DNA of 64,000 nt from Palsa-739 sp035532535 (GTDB lineage Bacteria > Actinomycetota > Thermoleophilia > Gaiellales > Gaiellaceae). Below, piece by piece: positions 30,172 to 38,435 of the stretch. Positions within the stretch are counted from its first letter, which is position 1. Each line of letters begins with the position of its first letter. The translations under genes and the position numbers were made by a program. The notes below the pieces were generated by a model. The model ran no database searches. It was not told the DNA's origin and was given only the letters and a program-made list of their open reading frames with translations. The DNA is taken from NCBI GenBank assembly GCA_035532535.1, contig DATKQT010000023.1, positions 1 through 64,000 of the forward strand, read 5' to 3'.

Positions 30172-31495
30172 ACCGCGGGGCGACCTGTGGTCGCACGCGG
30201 ACTTCCTGAAGCTCTGGACGGGACAGTCGATCAGCGAGCTCGGCTCGCAGGTCTCGCAGCTCGCCATCCCGTGGCTCGCCGCGGTGGGCCTGCACGCGAG
30301 CCCGATCGAGTTCTCGCTCCTCGGCGTGCTCGGCTTCCTGCCCTTCATCCTGTTCGCGCTGCCGGCCGGCGTCTGGGTGGATCGGCTGCGCCGCCGTCAG
30401 ATCCTCATCGTCGGGGACGGCGCCCGCGCGGTGCTGCTCACGCTCATTCCGATCCTGTGGGCAACCGGAGTGCTGCGGATCTGGCACCTGCTCGTCCTGC
30501 AGTTCGTCATCGGGTGCTTCACGGTCTTCTTCGACGTCGCCTACCAGTCGTACCTCCCAGCGTTGATCGAGCGGGAGCATCTCGTCGACGGCAACTCCAA
30601 GCTGCAGCTCACCGTCTCGGTCGCGCAGGTCGGCGGCCCGAGCATGACGGGCGGCCTCATCGCAGTGATCACCGCGCCGTACGCGATCGTCGTCGACGCG
30701 GCGAGCTTCGTCATCTCGACCGTGTTCATGCTGCGGATGAAGCACCGGGAGACCCCGCCCAGCCACGACGCGGACATCCCCCGCCCGAAGATGTGGCCGC
30801 AGGTGAAGGAAGGGCTCGCGTGGGTGCTCGGCAACCGCCAGCTCCGCGCGATCGCAGGGTGCACCGGCACGTCGAACTTCTTCGGCCAAGTGCTATTCGC
30901 GATCTTCGTCCTGTACGCCGTCCGCGTGCTGCATCTCTCCTCCGTCGAGCTCGGCGTGGTCCTCGCGGTCGGCTCCGTCGGTTCGGTCATCGGCGCGCTG
31001 CTGGCCAACCGCATGCAGAAGCGGCTCGGCGTCGGTCGCGCGATCGTCAGCTACGCCGTCGTCTTCTCGTGCGCGGGGATCCTCTTCCCGCTCGCGCCGC
31101 GCTCGTCCCCGATCCCGGAGCTCATGGCCGGCTTCGCGCTGTTCGGGTTCGCGTCGGTCTCGTACAACATCACGCAGGTGAGCCTCCGCCAGGCCATCAC
31201 GCCTGAGCGCCTGCAGGGACGGATGAACGCGGCCATGCGCTGGATCGTCTGGGGGACGATCCCGCTCGGGACGCTCACCGGCGGCGCGATCGGCCAGGCG
31301 GTCGGGCTGCGGGCAGCGATGTGGGTCGGCGCCATCGGCGGCGTCCCCGTCTTTCTCTGGGTGCTGCTCTCGCCGGTACGCTCGATCCGGACGATGCCCG
31401 AGCCGGTCGTAGAACCCACTCCTGCCGAAGCAGAGCTCGCAGGCGGCCTGGTCGAGGGCACACCGTTGCCCGGACCGGCTGCCGCTGATGCCTGA
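30164..31495 (+). CDS. MFS exporter (EntS-like)
   Basis: A 443-residue major-facilitator permease with about 12 membrane helices. FALPAGVWVDRLRRRQILI is the conserved loop 2-3 motif, and the overall pattern resembles the MFS_3 (enterobactin exporter EntS) group that extrudes small molecules. ATG 30164 overlaps the winged-helix gene; the last residues (rich in Pro and Ala) form a cytoplasmic tail and overlap the glycosylase gene start by 8 nt. Its cargo is unknown; regulation by the upstream repressor-like protein is likely. Confidence 0.87.
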   Translation: MRRPRGDLWSHADFLKLWTGQSISELGSQVSQLAIPWLAAVGLHASPIEFSLLGVLGFLPFILFALPAGVWVDRLRRRQILIVGDGARAVLLTLIPILWATGVLRIWHLLVLQFVIGCFTVFFDVAYQSYLPALIEREHLVDGNSKLQLTVSVAQVGGPSMTGGLIAVITAPYAIVVDAASFVISTVFMLRMKHRETPPSHDADIPRPKMWPQVKEGLAWVLGNRQLRAIAGCTGTSNFFGQVLFAIFVLYAVRVLHLSSVELGVVLAVGSVGSVIGALLANRMQKRLGVGRAIVSYAVVFSCAGILFPLAPRSSPIPELMAGFALFGFASVSYNITQVSLRQAITPERLQGRMNAAMRWIVWGTIPLGTLTGGAIGQAVGLRAAMWVGAIGGVPVFLWVLLSPVRSIRTMPEPVVEPTPAEAELAGGLVEGTPLPGPAAADA

Positions 31496-32315
31496 GCTTC
31501 CGGAGATGGAGGCGTGGCGGCGCCGGCTCGACGACCCGGTCTCCGCCTTTCCGATCGCGAAGGCCGGGCCTGCGCACATCGCCACGCTGAAGACGTTCGA
31601 CCCACCGCTCTCCGCTCTCGAGGGTCGTCGACTCCGTGGCGCGGAGCGCCGCGGCAAGCGCCTCTTCTTCCCCACCGACGACGGCGAGCTCGTCCTCGTC
31701 GTCCATTTGATGACCTCCGGCCGGCTCAAGTTCCTCCAGGCCGGCGAGAAGGGGCCGAAGACGCCCGCGTTCTCGCTCGAGCTCGAAGGTGGATCGAAGC
31801 TCGTGCTCACGGAGAACGCGCGGCGCAAGCGCGCGGGCGTCTGGCTGCTCACGCCGGAAGCCGCAGAGGCCGAGGTCTCCCACCTCGGCCCCGACGCACT
31901 CGGCATCGGGGCGCCGGCGCTGACCGAGATCCTCCGTCGCGAGTCGCACCGGCTACACCCGCTCCTGCGTGACCAGCGCGCGCTCGCCGGGATCGGCCGC
32001 GCATGGTCGAACGAGATCCTGCACACGGCGAAGCTCTCTCCTTACGCGTTGTCGACCGACCTCGACGACGAGGAGATCGGACGGCTCGCCGGCGCGATCG
32101 ACGAGGAGCTCGCCCGCGGGCTCGCGCTCCGCGAGCAAGGGGCCAGCGACGAGCGGACGTACCGCGTCCACAACCGGCTCGGTCAGCCCTGCCACGTGTG
32201 CGAGACGCCGATCGCGCGCGTCGACTTCGAGGAGCACACGATCTACTACTGCCCGCGCTGCCAGACCGGCGGTCGAGTCCTCAAAGACAGGCGCCTTTCG
32301 CGGCTCCTGCGATAA
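31488..32315 (+). CDS. DNA glycosylase of the Fpg/Nei family
   Basis: A 275-residue formamidopyrimidine-DNA glycosylase homologue. It begins with the obligatory Pro2-Glu3 (MPELPEM). The beta-hairpin lysine is in ERRGKRLFFP, the helix-two-turn-helix reads LAGIGRAWSNEILH (usually GLGNIYVDEAL), and the C-terminal zinc finger is C-x2-C-x16-C-x2-C. These enzymes excise oxidised bases. The Asn-to-Arg change in the H2TH loop suggests a Nei2-like branch of actinobacteria rather than canonical MutM. It overlaps the MFS gene by 8 nt. Confidence 0.85.
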   Translation: MPELPEMEAWRRRLDDPVSAFPIAKAGPAHIATLKTFDPPLSALEGRRLRGAERRGKRLFFPTDDGELVLVVHLMTSGRLKFLQAGEKGPKTPAFSLELEGGSKLVLTENARRKRAGVWLLTPEAAEAEVSHLGPDALGIGAPALTEILRRESHRLHPLLRDQRALAGIGRAWSNEILHTAKLSPYALSTDLDDEEIGRLAGAIDEELARGLALREQGASDERTYRVHNRLGQPCHVCETPIARVDFEEHTIYYCPRCQTGGRVLKDRRLSRLLR

Positions 32316-32321
32316 TGCCCC

Positions 32322-32714
32322 ATGGCCACGGTCGCCGATCTCATGGTGAAGGACGTGCTGACCGTGGAGCCGTCGGACACGATCGGCGAGGCGGCGGAGA
32401 AGATGAACGCGGCGAACGTCGGCGCCGTCGTCGTTGTCGAGGACATGGTGCGGATCGTCGGCATCGTCACCGAGCGCGACCTGCTGCGTGCAGTCGCCTC
32501 GCGGGCCCGCGCCGCCGAGGCTCGTGTCCGCCAGTGGATGACCCCGAACCCGGTGACGATCGGCCCCGAGCTGACGATCGAAGAGGCGGCCAAGATCATG
32601 TTCGAGAACAACTTCCGGCACCTGCCGGTGGTGAAGGACGGCCGCGCTCTCGGGATCGTCAGCCTTCGCCTCCTTGCACGCTGGGCCTTCGAGTCCGTCC
32701 AACCCACTCACTAG
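32322..32714 (+). CDS. CBS-domain pair protein
   Basis: A 130-residue protein made of two CBS motifs and nothing else: VADLMVKDVLTVEPSDTIGEAAEKM and IVGIVTERDLLRAV, then VRQWMTPNPVTIGPELTIEEAAKIM and ALGIVSLRLLARW (each shown in shorter parts). Such pairs bind adenosine nucleotides. No partner domain is attached, and the partner protein is unknown. A GATAAT box five bases before ATG 32322 may give a leaderless message. Confidence 0.9.
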   Translation: MATVADLMVKDVLTVEPSDTIGEAAEKMNAANVGAVVVVEDMVRIVGIVTERDLLRAVASRARAAEARVRQWMTPNPVTIGPELTIEEAAKIMFENNFRHLPVVKDGRALGIVSLRLLARWAFESVQPTH

Positions 32715-32724
32715 GGTCATCCGG

Positions 32725-33339
32725 ATGATCAGGTTGCTTCCCGAGCGCGGCGGCTGGCTCGAGGTCGTCTGCGGCCCGATGTTCAGCGGCAAGAGCGAAG
32801 AGCTCATCCGACGCCTCCGCCGTGCGGAGATCGCCGGCCAGCGCGCGCTGATCGCGAAACCGCGCATCGACGACCGCTACGACATCCGCCACGTCGTCAG
32901 CCACTCCGGCGCGAAGATGCGCGCCGTCGCGGTGTCGCGCCCCGAGGAGATCGTCGGTCTCGCCGACGGCTACGACGCAGTCGGGATCGACGAGGTGCAG
33001 TTCTTCGCGCCCGAGGTCGTCGACGTGATCGAGCGGCTGATCGAGCGTGGCACGCGCGTCGTCGCCGCCGGCCTCGACCAGGACTTCCGCGGCCTGCCGT
33101 TCGGCGCGCTGCCCGAGCTCCTCTGCCGGGCCGAGCTCGTCGACAAGCTGCAGGCCGTCTGCCATCGCTGCGGCGGGCCGGCGACGATGACGCAGCGACT
33201 CGTCGACGGACTTCCCGCGCCGGCCGACGGCGAGACGATCGTCGTCGGCGCGCTCGACTCGTACGAGGCGCGCTGCCGCTCGTGTCACGAGCTGGCCGCG
33301 CCGGTTACGGCAGCCGTATCGTCAGCGTCGAGTCGCTGA
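32725..33339 (+). CDS. tdk: Thymidine kinase, type II
   Basis: A 204-residue thymidine kinase. The P-loop is GPMFSGKSEEL near residue 17. The DEVQFF segment (GIDEVQFFAPEVV) near 91 holds the Mg2+-binding aspartate, and the structural zinc site is CHRCGG plus CRSCHE at the C-terminus. It salvages thymidine. ATG 32725 is chosen; a TAGGGT box seven bases before it resembles the leaderless pattern of this window. The gene ends inside the 3-prime end of the histidine-kinase-like gene on the other strand (35-bp overlap). Confidence 0.93.
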   Translation: MIRLLPERGGWLEVVCGPMFSGKSEELIRRLRRAEIAGQRALIAKPRIDDRYDIRHVVSHSGAKMRAVAVSRPEEIVGLADGYDAVGIDEVQFFAPEVVDVIERLIERGTRVVAAGLDQDFRGLPFGALPELLCRAELVDKLQAVCHRCGGPATMTQRLVDGLPAPADGETIVVGALDSYEARCRSCHELAAPVTAAVSSASSR

Positions 33340-33886
33340 CCGAGACCGTACCGCCGAGCCGCTCGACCACGCGAACCGCCACCGCCGCGCCGAGGTCGCG
33401 CAGATCCTGGCCGAGCACGACCGGCGCGGACGAGTCCGTGACCCCGGCGACGTCGATCTCCTTCCCGCGCACGACGACGGCGACGTCGTCGAGCCCGCCG
33501 TGCCGAAGCGTCGCCTGGACGAGCGCGGACACGCCGCGGTCGACCGCCTCGATGTCGGTCTCCACCGTCGCCCCTTCGCCGGAGACGTGGACGCGGTCGG
33601 CTCCAAGCCGCTCGGCGGCGGCCTGGGCGAACAGAAGCGTGTCCGTCTCGCGGAGCATCGGCTCGTAGCGGCCGCTCTCGATGCGCGCCGCGAGCGAGAG
33701 CTCGTCCAGCAGCTCGGCGATCTGGCGGGACGCGGCCTCGATCATCTCGACGTAGCGGTCGCCCGGCGGAGCGAGCTCGGTCGTGCGCGCCAGCGTCGTC
33801 GTGAAGCCGTGCACGGTGGCGAGCGGCGTACGGACGTCGTGGCACGCGAGCGAAACAAGCCGGGCGAAAGACGTGTCGTTCTGCAC
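33305..33886 (-). CDS. Histidine-kinase-like protein with degenerate ATPase part
   Basis: A 193-residue cytoplasmic protein beginning with a HisKA dimerisation helix: FARLVSLACHDVRTPLATVHGF has the phospho-accepting His16 in an HDVRTPL box. The second helix (SRQIAELLDELSLAARIES) is normal. After that the region that should hold the HATPase N, G1 and G2 boxes is present in length but none of these motifs is recognisable. It thus resembles a histidine phosphotransfer or dominant-negative kinase rather than a working kinase. No receiver gene is adjacent. Start GTG 33886; the gene is divergent from folE2 by 20 bp. Confidence 0.7.
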   Translation of the reverse strand: MQNDTSFARLVSLACHDVRTPLATVHGFTTTLARTTELAPPGDRYVEMIEAASRQIAELLDELSLAARIESGRYEPMLRETDTLLFAQAAAERLGADRVHVSGEGATVETDIEAVDRGVSALVQATLRHGGLDDVAVVVRGKEIDVAGVTDSSAPVVLGQDLRDLGAAVAVRVVERLGGTVSVSDSTLTIRLP

Positions 33887-33906
33887 GCGGGCACTAACCT
33901 AGCGGT

Positions 33907-34872
33907 ATGGCGAAGCTCGAGGACCTGCAGGCATCCGTTCCGGACGTCGCGATCGGTCTGTCGCGGGCCGGCGTCACCGGCGTGCAGAAGGCCGTGCGCA
34001 TCGGGCGCGGCCGCCGCGAGAAGCTGATCGCAGCGACGATCGACTGTACCGTCGACCTCGATCCGTCGCAGAAGGGCGTGCACATGTCGCGCTTCCCCGA
34101 GCTGTTCGAGGAGGCGATCGAGGGTGTCGTCGAGGACGAGGCATTCCTCGTCGAAGATCTCGCCGAGCACGTCGCGCGCAGGATCGTCCAGCGGCAGGGC
34201 GCGCTCCTCGCCGAGGTGCGGATCCAGGCCCGCTACCCGTACGAGCGCCGCACGCCGGTCACGGCACTCTCGACGCAGGAGATGGTCTCGCTGATCGGCA
34301 TCGCTGCCGCGTCGCGCGAGGGCGTCCGGCGTGTCGTCGGTGTCGAGGCGGTCGGCATCAACGCATGCCCGTGCGCGCAGGGGCTCGTGCGCGGCCACGC
34401 CTCCGAGCGCCTGCTCGACGCCGGCTTCGACGCCGGCGACGTCGAGCGCATCCTCGAGCTCGTGCCGCTCGCGACGCACAACCAGCGCGGGCTCGGCACG
34501 CTGTACATCGGCTCGTCCTCGCGGGTGAACGCCGAGCGGCTGGTGGAGCTCGTCGAGGCGTCGATGAGCTCACCGATCTATGAGTTGCTCAAGCGGCCGG
34601 ACGAGCTCTTCGTCGTCGAGCACGCGCACCTGCAGCCGCGCTTCGTCGAGGACTCCGTGCGCGTTGCGCTGAAAAGCGTGCTCGACGAGCTGCCCGGTCT
34701 CGACGGCGCCGACTTCGTGCTCTCGCGCCAGCTCAACTTCGAGACCATCCACGCGCACGAGGTCGTTGCGGAGCGCTACGGGACGATCGGCGAGTTGCGC
34801 GCCGAGCTCGACGGCGGCGGGCACGGCCCGCTCCGTCACACCGAGCTCAGGGACTGGCTGCGGGCCGCCTGA
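33907..34872 (+). CDS. folE2: GTP cyclohydrolase FolE2 (type IB)
   Basis: A 321-residue GTP cyclohydrolase of the FolE2/MptA family, which opens GTP to dihydroneopterin triphosphate and is metal-dependent without zinc specificity. Landmarks are DLDPSQKGVHMSRFPE near residue 52, the metal-binding cysteine region GINACPCAQ and HNQRGLGTL. Length normal. A TAACCT box six bases before ATG 33907 suggests a leaderless message. The last 26 bases overlap plsY on the opposite strand. No other folate gene is adjacent. Confidence 0.92.
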   Translation: MAKLEDLQASVPDVAIGLSRAGVTGVQKAVRIGRGRREKLIAATIDCTVDLDPSQKGVHMSRFPELFEEAIEGVVEDEAFLVEDLAEHVARRIVQRQGALLAEVRIQARYPYERRTPVTALSTQEMVSLIGIAAASREGVRRVVGVEAVGINACPCAQGLVRGHASERLLDAGFDAGDVERILELVPLATHNQRGLGTLYIGSSSRVNAERLVELVEASMSSPIYELLKRPDELFVVEHAHLQPRFVEDSVRVALKSVLDELPGLDGADFVLSRQLNFETIHAHEVVAERYGTIGELRAELDGGGHGPLRHTELRDWLRAA

Positions 34873-35446
34873 ACCGGCTCTCCTCGCCGCGGACGAGGCG
34901 GCGGATGTTCGCCTTGTGCAGGAAGACGACGCCGGCCGCTGCAAAGCACGCGAACGCGATCACCGGCCATGGGTAGCCGAACAGCCACGCCCAGAAGATG
35001 AGCGAGACGGCCGCGACCATCGACGCGACCGAGGCGTAGCGGGTCAGGGCGAACACGAGCAGCCACACACCCGCGCTCGCTCCGCCCACGAGCGGCGCGA
35101 CGCCGAGAAACGCGCCGCCTGCGGTCGCGACCATCTTCCCGCCGCGGCGGAAGCCGAGGAAGAGCGGGCGCCAGTGGCCGAGCATTGCGGCGGCGCCGGC
35201 GAGGACGCCTGCCCCGTGCCCGGCGAGCTCGACCGCGACGAATGCCGGCGCGAAGCCTTTTGCGGCATCGAGCAGCACGGCCGGGATGCCGAGACGGCGG
35301 CCGTACACGCGCCAGACGTTGCTCGCGCCGATGTTCCCGCTTCCCTGCGTGCGAATGTCCTCGCCGCGAAACATGCGGACGAGCCAGTAGCCCCAGGGCA
35401 TGGAGCCGACGACGTACCCGGCCACAGCGAGGCCGACGGTGAGCAC
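34847..35446 (-). CDS. plsY: Glycerol-3-phosphate acyltransferase PlsY
   Basis: A 199-residue membrane acyltransferase that uses acyl-phosphate to make lysophosphatidate, the first step of phospholipid synthesis. The three PlsY motifs are visible: VGSMPWGYWLVR, QGSGNIGASNVWR and FRGGKMVAT (with the preceding GHWRPLFLGF). Five membrane segments fit. GTG 35446 follows the atypical superoxide dismutase gene by 3 nt, so the two form a small operon. PlsX is not in the window. Confidence 0.93.
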   Translation of the reverse strand: MLTVGLAVAGYVVGSMPWGYWLVRMFRGEDIRTQGSGNIGASNVWRVYGRRLGIPAVLLDAAKGFAPAFVAVELAGHGAGVLAGAAAMLGHWRPLFLGFRRGGKMVATAGGAFLGVAPLVGGASAGVWLLVFALTRYASVASMVAAVSLIFWAWLFGYPWPVIAFACFAAAGVVFLHKANIRRLVRGEESRFRRPAASP

Positions 35447-35449
35447 GAC

Positions 35450-36070
35450 TCAGCCGGGGATGCCGAACTGCGCGACCCAGCCGTTCACGACATCCCAGTC
35501 CAGGTTGTCGAAGAACGCGTCGATGTAGGACGCGCGATCGGTCTGGTAGTCCAGGAAGTACGCGTGCTCGTACACGTCGAGCGCGACGAGCGGCGTCGCG
35601 TTCCACACCGGGAACGTGTTCTGCGCGTCGCCGACGTAGTTGAAGAGCCGGCCCTCGTCCCAGTCGTAGGCCGTCCAGGCCCAGCCCCGCGCCGCCATGC
35701 CGGTGGCGCGCAGATCGGTGCGCCAGGCCTCGACCGAGCCAAAGTCGCGCTTGACGAGCGCCGCGAAGGCGCCCGTGGGATCGCCACCCCCGCCGCCGAG
35801 GTGCGCGAAGTAGACCTCGTGGTTCTTGATGCCGCCGATGGCGAAGGTCAGGTCGACCTTGAGCGAGCGCAGATCGGAGTACACCTGGTTCGCGGCCGCC
35901 GGGTCAGCCTCCGCGAGCTTCCCGAGGATCTCGTTCCGCTTGTTCACGTACCCGACGTAGAGCTTGTAGTGCGCCTCGACCGCCGCGCGCGAGATTCCCT
36001 CCAGCTCGTGGAGCTCGGGGCGCAGCGGGCGCGGGGCGATCTCCTCGAACTTGAACGCGAGCGTGGCCAT
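35450..36070 (-). CDS. Atypical Fe/Mn superoxide dismutase
   Basis: A 206-residue member of the iron/manganese superoxide dismutase family. The four metal ligands align as His34 (EAHYKLYV), His84 (IKNHEVYF), Asp165 and His169 (DVYEHAYF). But the usual HHxxHH segment is reduced to HYKLYV, the GGHxNHxxFW motif is GGIKNHEVYF, and a GGGGGDPTG loop is added. It differs strongly from the canonical copy next door (36129-36740) and may have altered activity or specificity. ATG 36070; the two genes are divergent by 58 bp. Confidence 0.82.
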   Translation of the reverse strand: MATLAFKFEEIAPRPLRPELHELEGISRAAVEAHYKLYVGYVNKRNEILGKLAEADPAAANQVYSDLRSLKVDLTFAIGGIKNHEVYFAHLGGGGGDPTGAFAALVKRDFGSVEAWRTDLRATGMAARGWAWTAYDWDEGRLFNYVGDAQNTFPVWNATPLVALDVYEHAYFLDYQTDRASYIDAFFDNLDWDVVNGWVAQFGIPG

Positions 36071-36128
36071 GGCGGTGGAGCATATCCTCCGCGAGGAGAA
36101 GACAAGACGGTTGAAAGGAGCCCCTGGA

Positions 36129-36740
36129 ATGGCATTCGAACTTCCCGATCTGCCTTACGCATACGACGCGCTCGAGCCGCACATCGACGCCGAGACGATG
36201 CGGATCCATCACGACCTGCATCACAAGGCCTACGTCGACAACGCGAACGCCGCTCTTGCCGGCACCGAGTGGGCGGACAAGAACGTCGTCCAGGTGCTGA
36301 CCGAGATCGAGATCATCCCGGAGGAGAAGCGGGCGGCCGTGCGCAACAACGCCGGCGGGCACGCGAACCACTCCCTGTTCTGGACGATCATGTCGCCGGA
36401 CGGCGGTGGCGCCCCGAGCGGCGACATCGGCGCCGCGATCGACGACACGTTCGAGTCGTTCGACGCGCTCAAGTCGGCGATCACCGACGGCGGCGTCAAG
36501 CGCTTCGGCAGCGGCTGGACGTGGCTCGTCTGGGACGGCACCGGCCTCGCCGTCTACTCGACGCCGAACCAGGACTCGCCGATCATGCAGAGCCACGTGC
36601 CGCTGCTCGGCATCGACGTGTGGGAGCACGCCTACTACCTCAAGTATCAGAACAAGCGTCCCGCCTACCTCGAGGCCTGGTGGAACGTCGTCAACTGGGC
36701 CGAGGTGGACAAGCGGTTCGGTGAGGCGCGCGGCCGCTAG
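36129..36740 (+). CDS. Superoxide dismutase, probably Mn-type
   Basis: A 203-residue canonical superoxide dismutase. Metal ligands are His27 (MRIHHDLHHKAYV), His81 (HANHSLFW), Asp163 and His167 (DVWEHAYY). The glycine in GGHANHSLFW and the glutamine in PNQDSP favour manganese over iron. AAGGAG at 36114-36119 sets ATG 36129. It is followed by a strong hairpin. Cytoplasmic, no signal peptide. Detoxifies superoxide; the atypical paralogue lies divergently upstream. Confidence 0.94.
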   Translation: MAFELPDLPYAYDALEPHIDAETMRIHHDLHHKAYVDNANAALAGTEWADKNVVQVLTEIEIIPEEKRAAVRNNAGGHANHSLFWTIMSPDGGGAPSGDIGAAIDDTFESFDALKSAITDGGVKRFGSGWTWLVWDGTGLAVYSTPNQDSPIMQSHVPLLGIDVWEHAYYLKYQNKRPAYLEAWWNVVNWAEVDKRFGEARGR

Positions 36741-36761
36741 CCGCGCGCACATCGAGGTTCG

Positions 36762-36799
36762 CCGGGGACCGGCCCTGTCCAAAGTGGGCCGGTCCCCGG
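36762..36799. terminator. Bidirectional terminator hairpin
   Basis: A perfect 14-bp inverted repeat (36762-36775 with 36786-36799) around a 10-nt loop, lying between the convergent ends of the superoxide dismutase and cupredoxin-like genes. No T-run follows on either side, as is common in high-GC actinobacteria. It can serve both strands. Confidence 0.75.
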
Positions 36800-36814
36800 A
36801 GTCCCTTGCGAGCG

Positions 36815-37669
36815 TTACCGATGGACGATGACCGTCCGGCTGAGACCGGCGACATAACCAGCGCCAACCTGACCGGACGGCATCACGAGCCGAAGCATCG
36901 TGTTGCCGTGCGGGAGCTTCATCGTGAACGTCGCGCGCGAGGTCGAACCGAGGAACACGCGCTTGATGCTCTTCCAGCCGTAACCGAAATGCCGCTGGAC
37001 CCAGACGAAGTGGCCCGAGTACGTCAGATCGGACGTCGCCTTCGCGATGAAGATGCGACCGCTCCGGCCGAAGCCGATGCGCGGCGACACGTTGATCGTG
37101 GTGGTCTGGCTGTCAGCGGTCCGCCAGTGCGACTGGTACGCCGTCTGGATCGTCGGCGAGACGTTGAACGTGTAGTTCCCCTTCGTCGTCGTCGTCACCT
37201 GGTCGACCGACTGCGTGCTCTTGCCGAACGCCTGCGCGGTCAGAGTGACAGGCTCGTTCGGGAGAGCAGCCGACACGCTGCCCGTCAACGTCGCGCCGCT
37301 GCCGTAGACGACGGTGGACGTCGAGGAGTTCAGCGTGATCGCAGGCGCGGGGCCGTTCACCGTAATCGTGCCCGTGTGCGTCTTGGCGAACGAGTCGTGG
37401 TACTTCACCTTGCCCGCACTGTTGAACGTGTGCGAGTACGACTGATCGCCCTGCAGCACCGGCGACGCGAAGCTGCCGTCGTCGGCGACGATCTGGTGAT
37501 TGGCCGTGTCGGCGTTGTGCCAAGTCACGGTGTCACCGACATTCACGGTCGCGTTCTGCGGCGTGAAGCCGTTTTTCGTGACCTGGACCGTCTGTGTGCT
37601 CGCCCCGGCGGCAACGGCGACCAGGACGGCCGCGAGAACCGCAATCGGGACTATGAACAGGCGTTTCAT
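36815..37669 (-). CDS. Secreted cupredoxin-like protein with Ig-like C-terminus
   Basis: A 284-residue exported protein. The Sec signal is MKRLFIVPIAVLAAVLVAVA. Residues 25-105 have a plastocyanin-like fold (TPQNATVNVGDTVTWHN, then GKVKYHDSFAKTHTGTITV). His58 is the one normal copper ligand; the other three positions (Cys, His, Met) are Asp92 and residues of other types, so a type 1 copper site is unlikely. The remaining 180 residues are beta-rich Ig-like repeats (TLTGSVSAALPNEPVTLTAQ). ATG 37669 is preceded by AAGGAGG. It faces the ECF sigma gene across a 133-bp divergent region and may belong to that regulon. Confidence 0.75.
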   Translation of the reverse strand: MKRLFIVPIAVLAAVLVAVAAGASTQTVQVTKNGFTPQNATVNVGDTVTWHNADTANHQIVADDGSFASPVLQGDQSYSHTFNSAGKVKYHDSFAKTHTGTITVNGPAPAITLNSSTSTVVYGSGATLTGSVSAALPNEPVTLTAQAFGKSTQSVDQVTTTTKGNYTFNVSPTIQTAYQSHWRTADSQTTTINVSPRIGFGRSGRIFIAKATSDLTYSGHFVWVQRHFGYGWKSIKRVFLGSTSRATFTMKLPHGNTMLRLVMPSGQVGAGYVAGLSRTVIVHR

Positions 37670-37802
37670 GCCAGCACCTCCTTGCTTGGCTTGAGGGTGT
37701 CCTCCCCCGCCCTCGAAGCCCCATGCACGGAAGACGCCGGTTTCACAGTTTCCGTACAGCAGCCTTTCTTCGCCCTCATGCGAGAATCCGAACCGGGACG
37801 CC

Positions 37803-38435
37803 ATGCGTAGAAGTCGGAGAGGAATGGAAATCGCACTCGAAACACCCGCCCACCTCCGGGCCGTTCCCAGCCGGGCCGAGGCGGGGCCGGTTCCCCCGGA
37901 GCAGGCATCCGACTCGGAGCTGGTCGTCCGGATCGCCGCCCGCGACCGGGAGGCCTTCGAGGTCATCTACCACCGGTACATCCGGTCGATCTTCGGCCTC
38001 GCGCTCCAGCGACTCCGCGACCGCGAGCGGGCAGAAGACGCGGTGCAGGAGATGTTCGCCGCCGTCTGGCGCTCTGCCGGGAGCTACAGACCCGAGCGAG
38101 GGCCGGCCGCCCCGTGGCTGTACGCGATCGCGCGCAACGCGATCGTCGACCGCCTGCGCTCGCGCGCCGAGATGCCGGTCGAGGTTCCCGACATGACCTC
38201 GGACGAGCCGGGGCCTGCCGAGCGGGCCGAGACCTCGTTCATCTCGTGGCGCGTGCACCGCGCGCTCGAGACGCTGTCGGACAGAGAACGGGAGGTCGTC
38301 GAGCTCGCCTACTGGAGCGGTCTGTCACAGAGCGAGGTGGCGAGCTTTCTCGACATTCCGCTCGGAACGGTGAAGACCCGCACACGGAGCGCACTCGCGC
38401 ACCTCGCGGACGTCCTGGAGGGAGAACTGGCATGA
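37803..38435 (+). CDS. ECF-family RNA polymerase sigma factor
   Basis: A 210-residue extracytoplasmic-function sigma factor. Region 2 (about 50-115) reads VIYHRYIRSIFGLALQRL and RAEDAVQEMFAAVWR. Region 4 (about 150-205) has LSDREREVVELAYWSGLSQSEVASFLDIPLG-type helices ending KTRTRSALAHL. Start ATG 37803; ATG 37824 is possible and would shorten the protein by 7 residues. It overlaps the next gene by ATGA, typical of a sigma/anti-sigma pair. Confidence 0.9.
   Translation: MRRSRRGMEIALETPAHLRAVPSRAEAGPVPPEQASDSELVVRIAARDREAFEVIYHRYIRSIFGLALQRLRDRERAEDAVQEMFAAVWRSAGSYRPERGPAAPWLYAIARNAIVDRLRSRAEMPVEVPDMTSDEPGPAERAETSFISWRVHRALETLSDREREVVELAYWSGLSQSEVASFLDIPLGTVKTRTRSALAHLADVLEGELA

Noticed and set aside
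37670..37802. An ECF-type promoter (GGAAAC and CGTC boxes on the minus strand) for the cupredoxin-like gene
   Set aside because: The spacing between the boxes is about 11 nt instead of the usual 16-17, so I do not annotate it.
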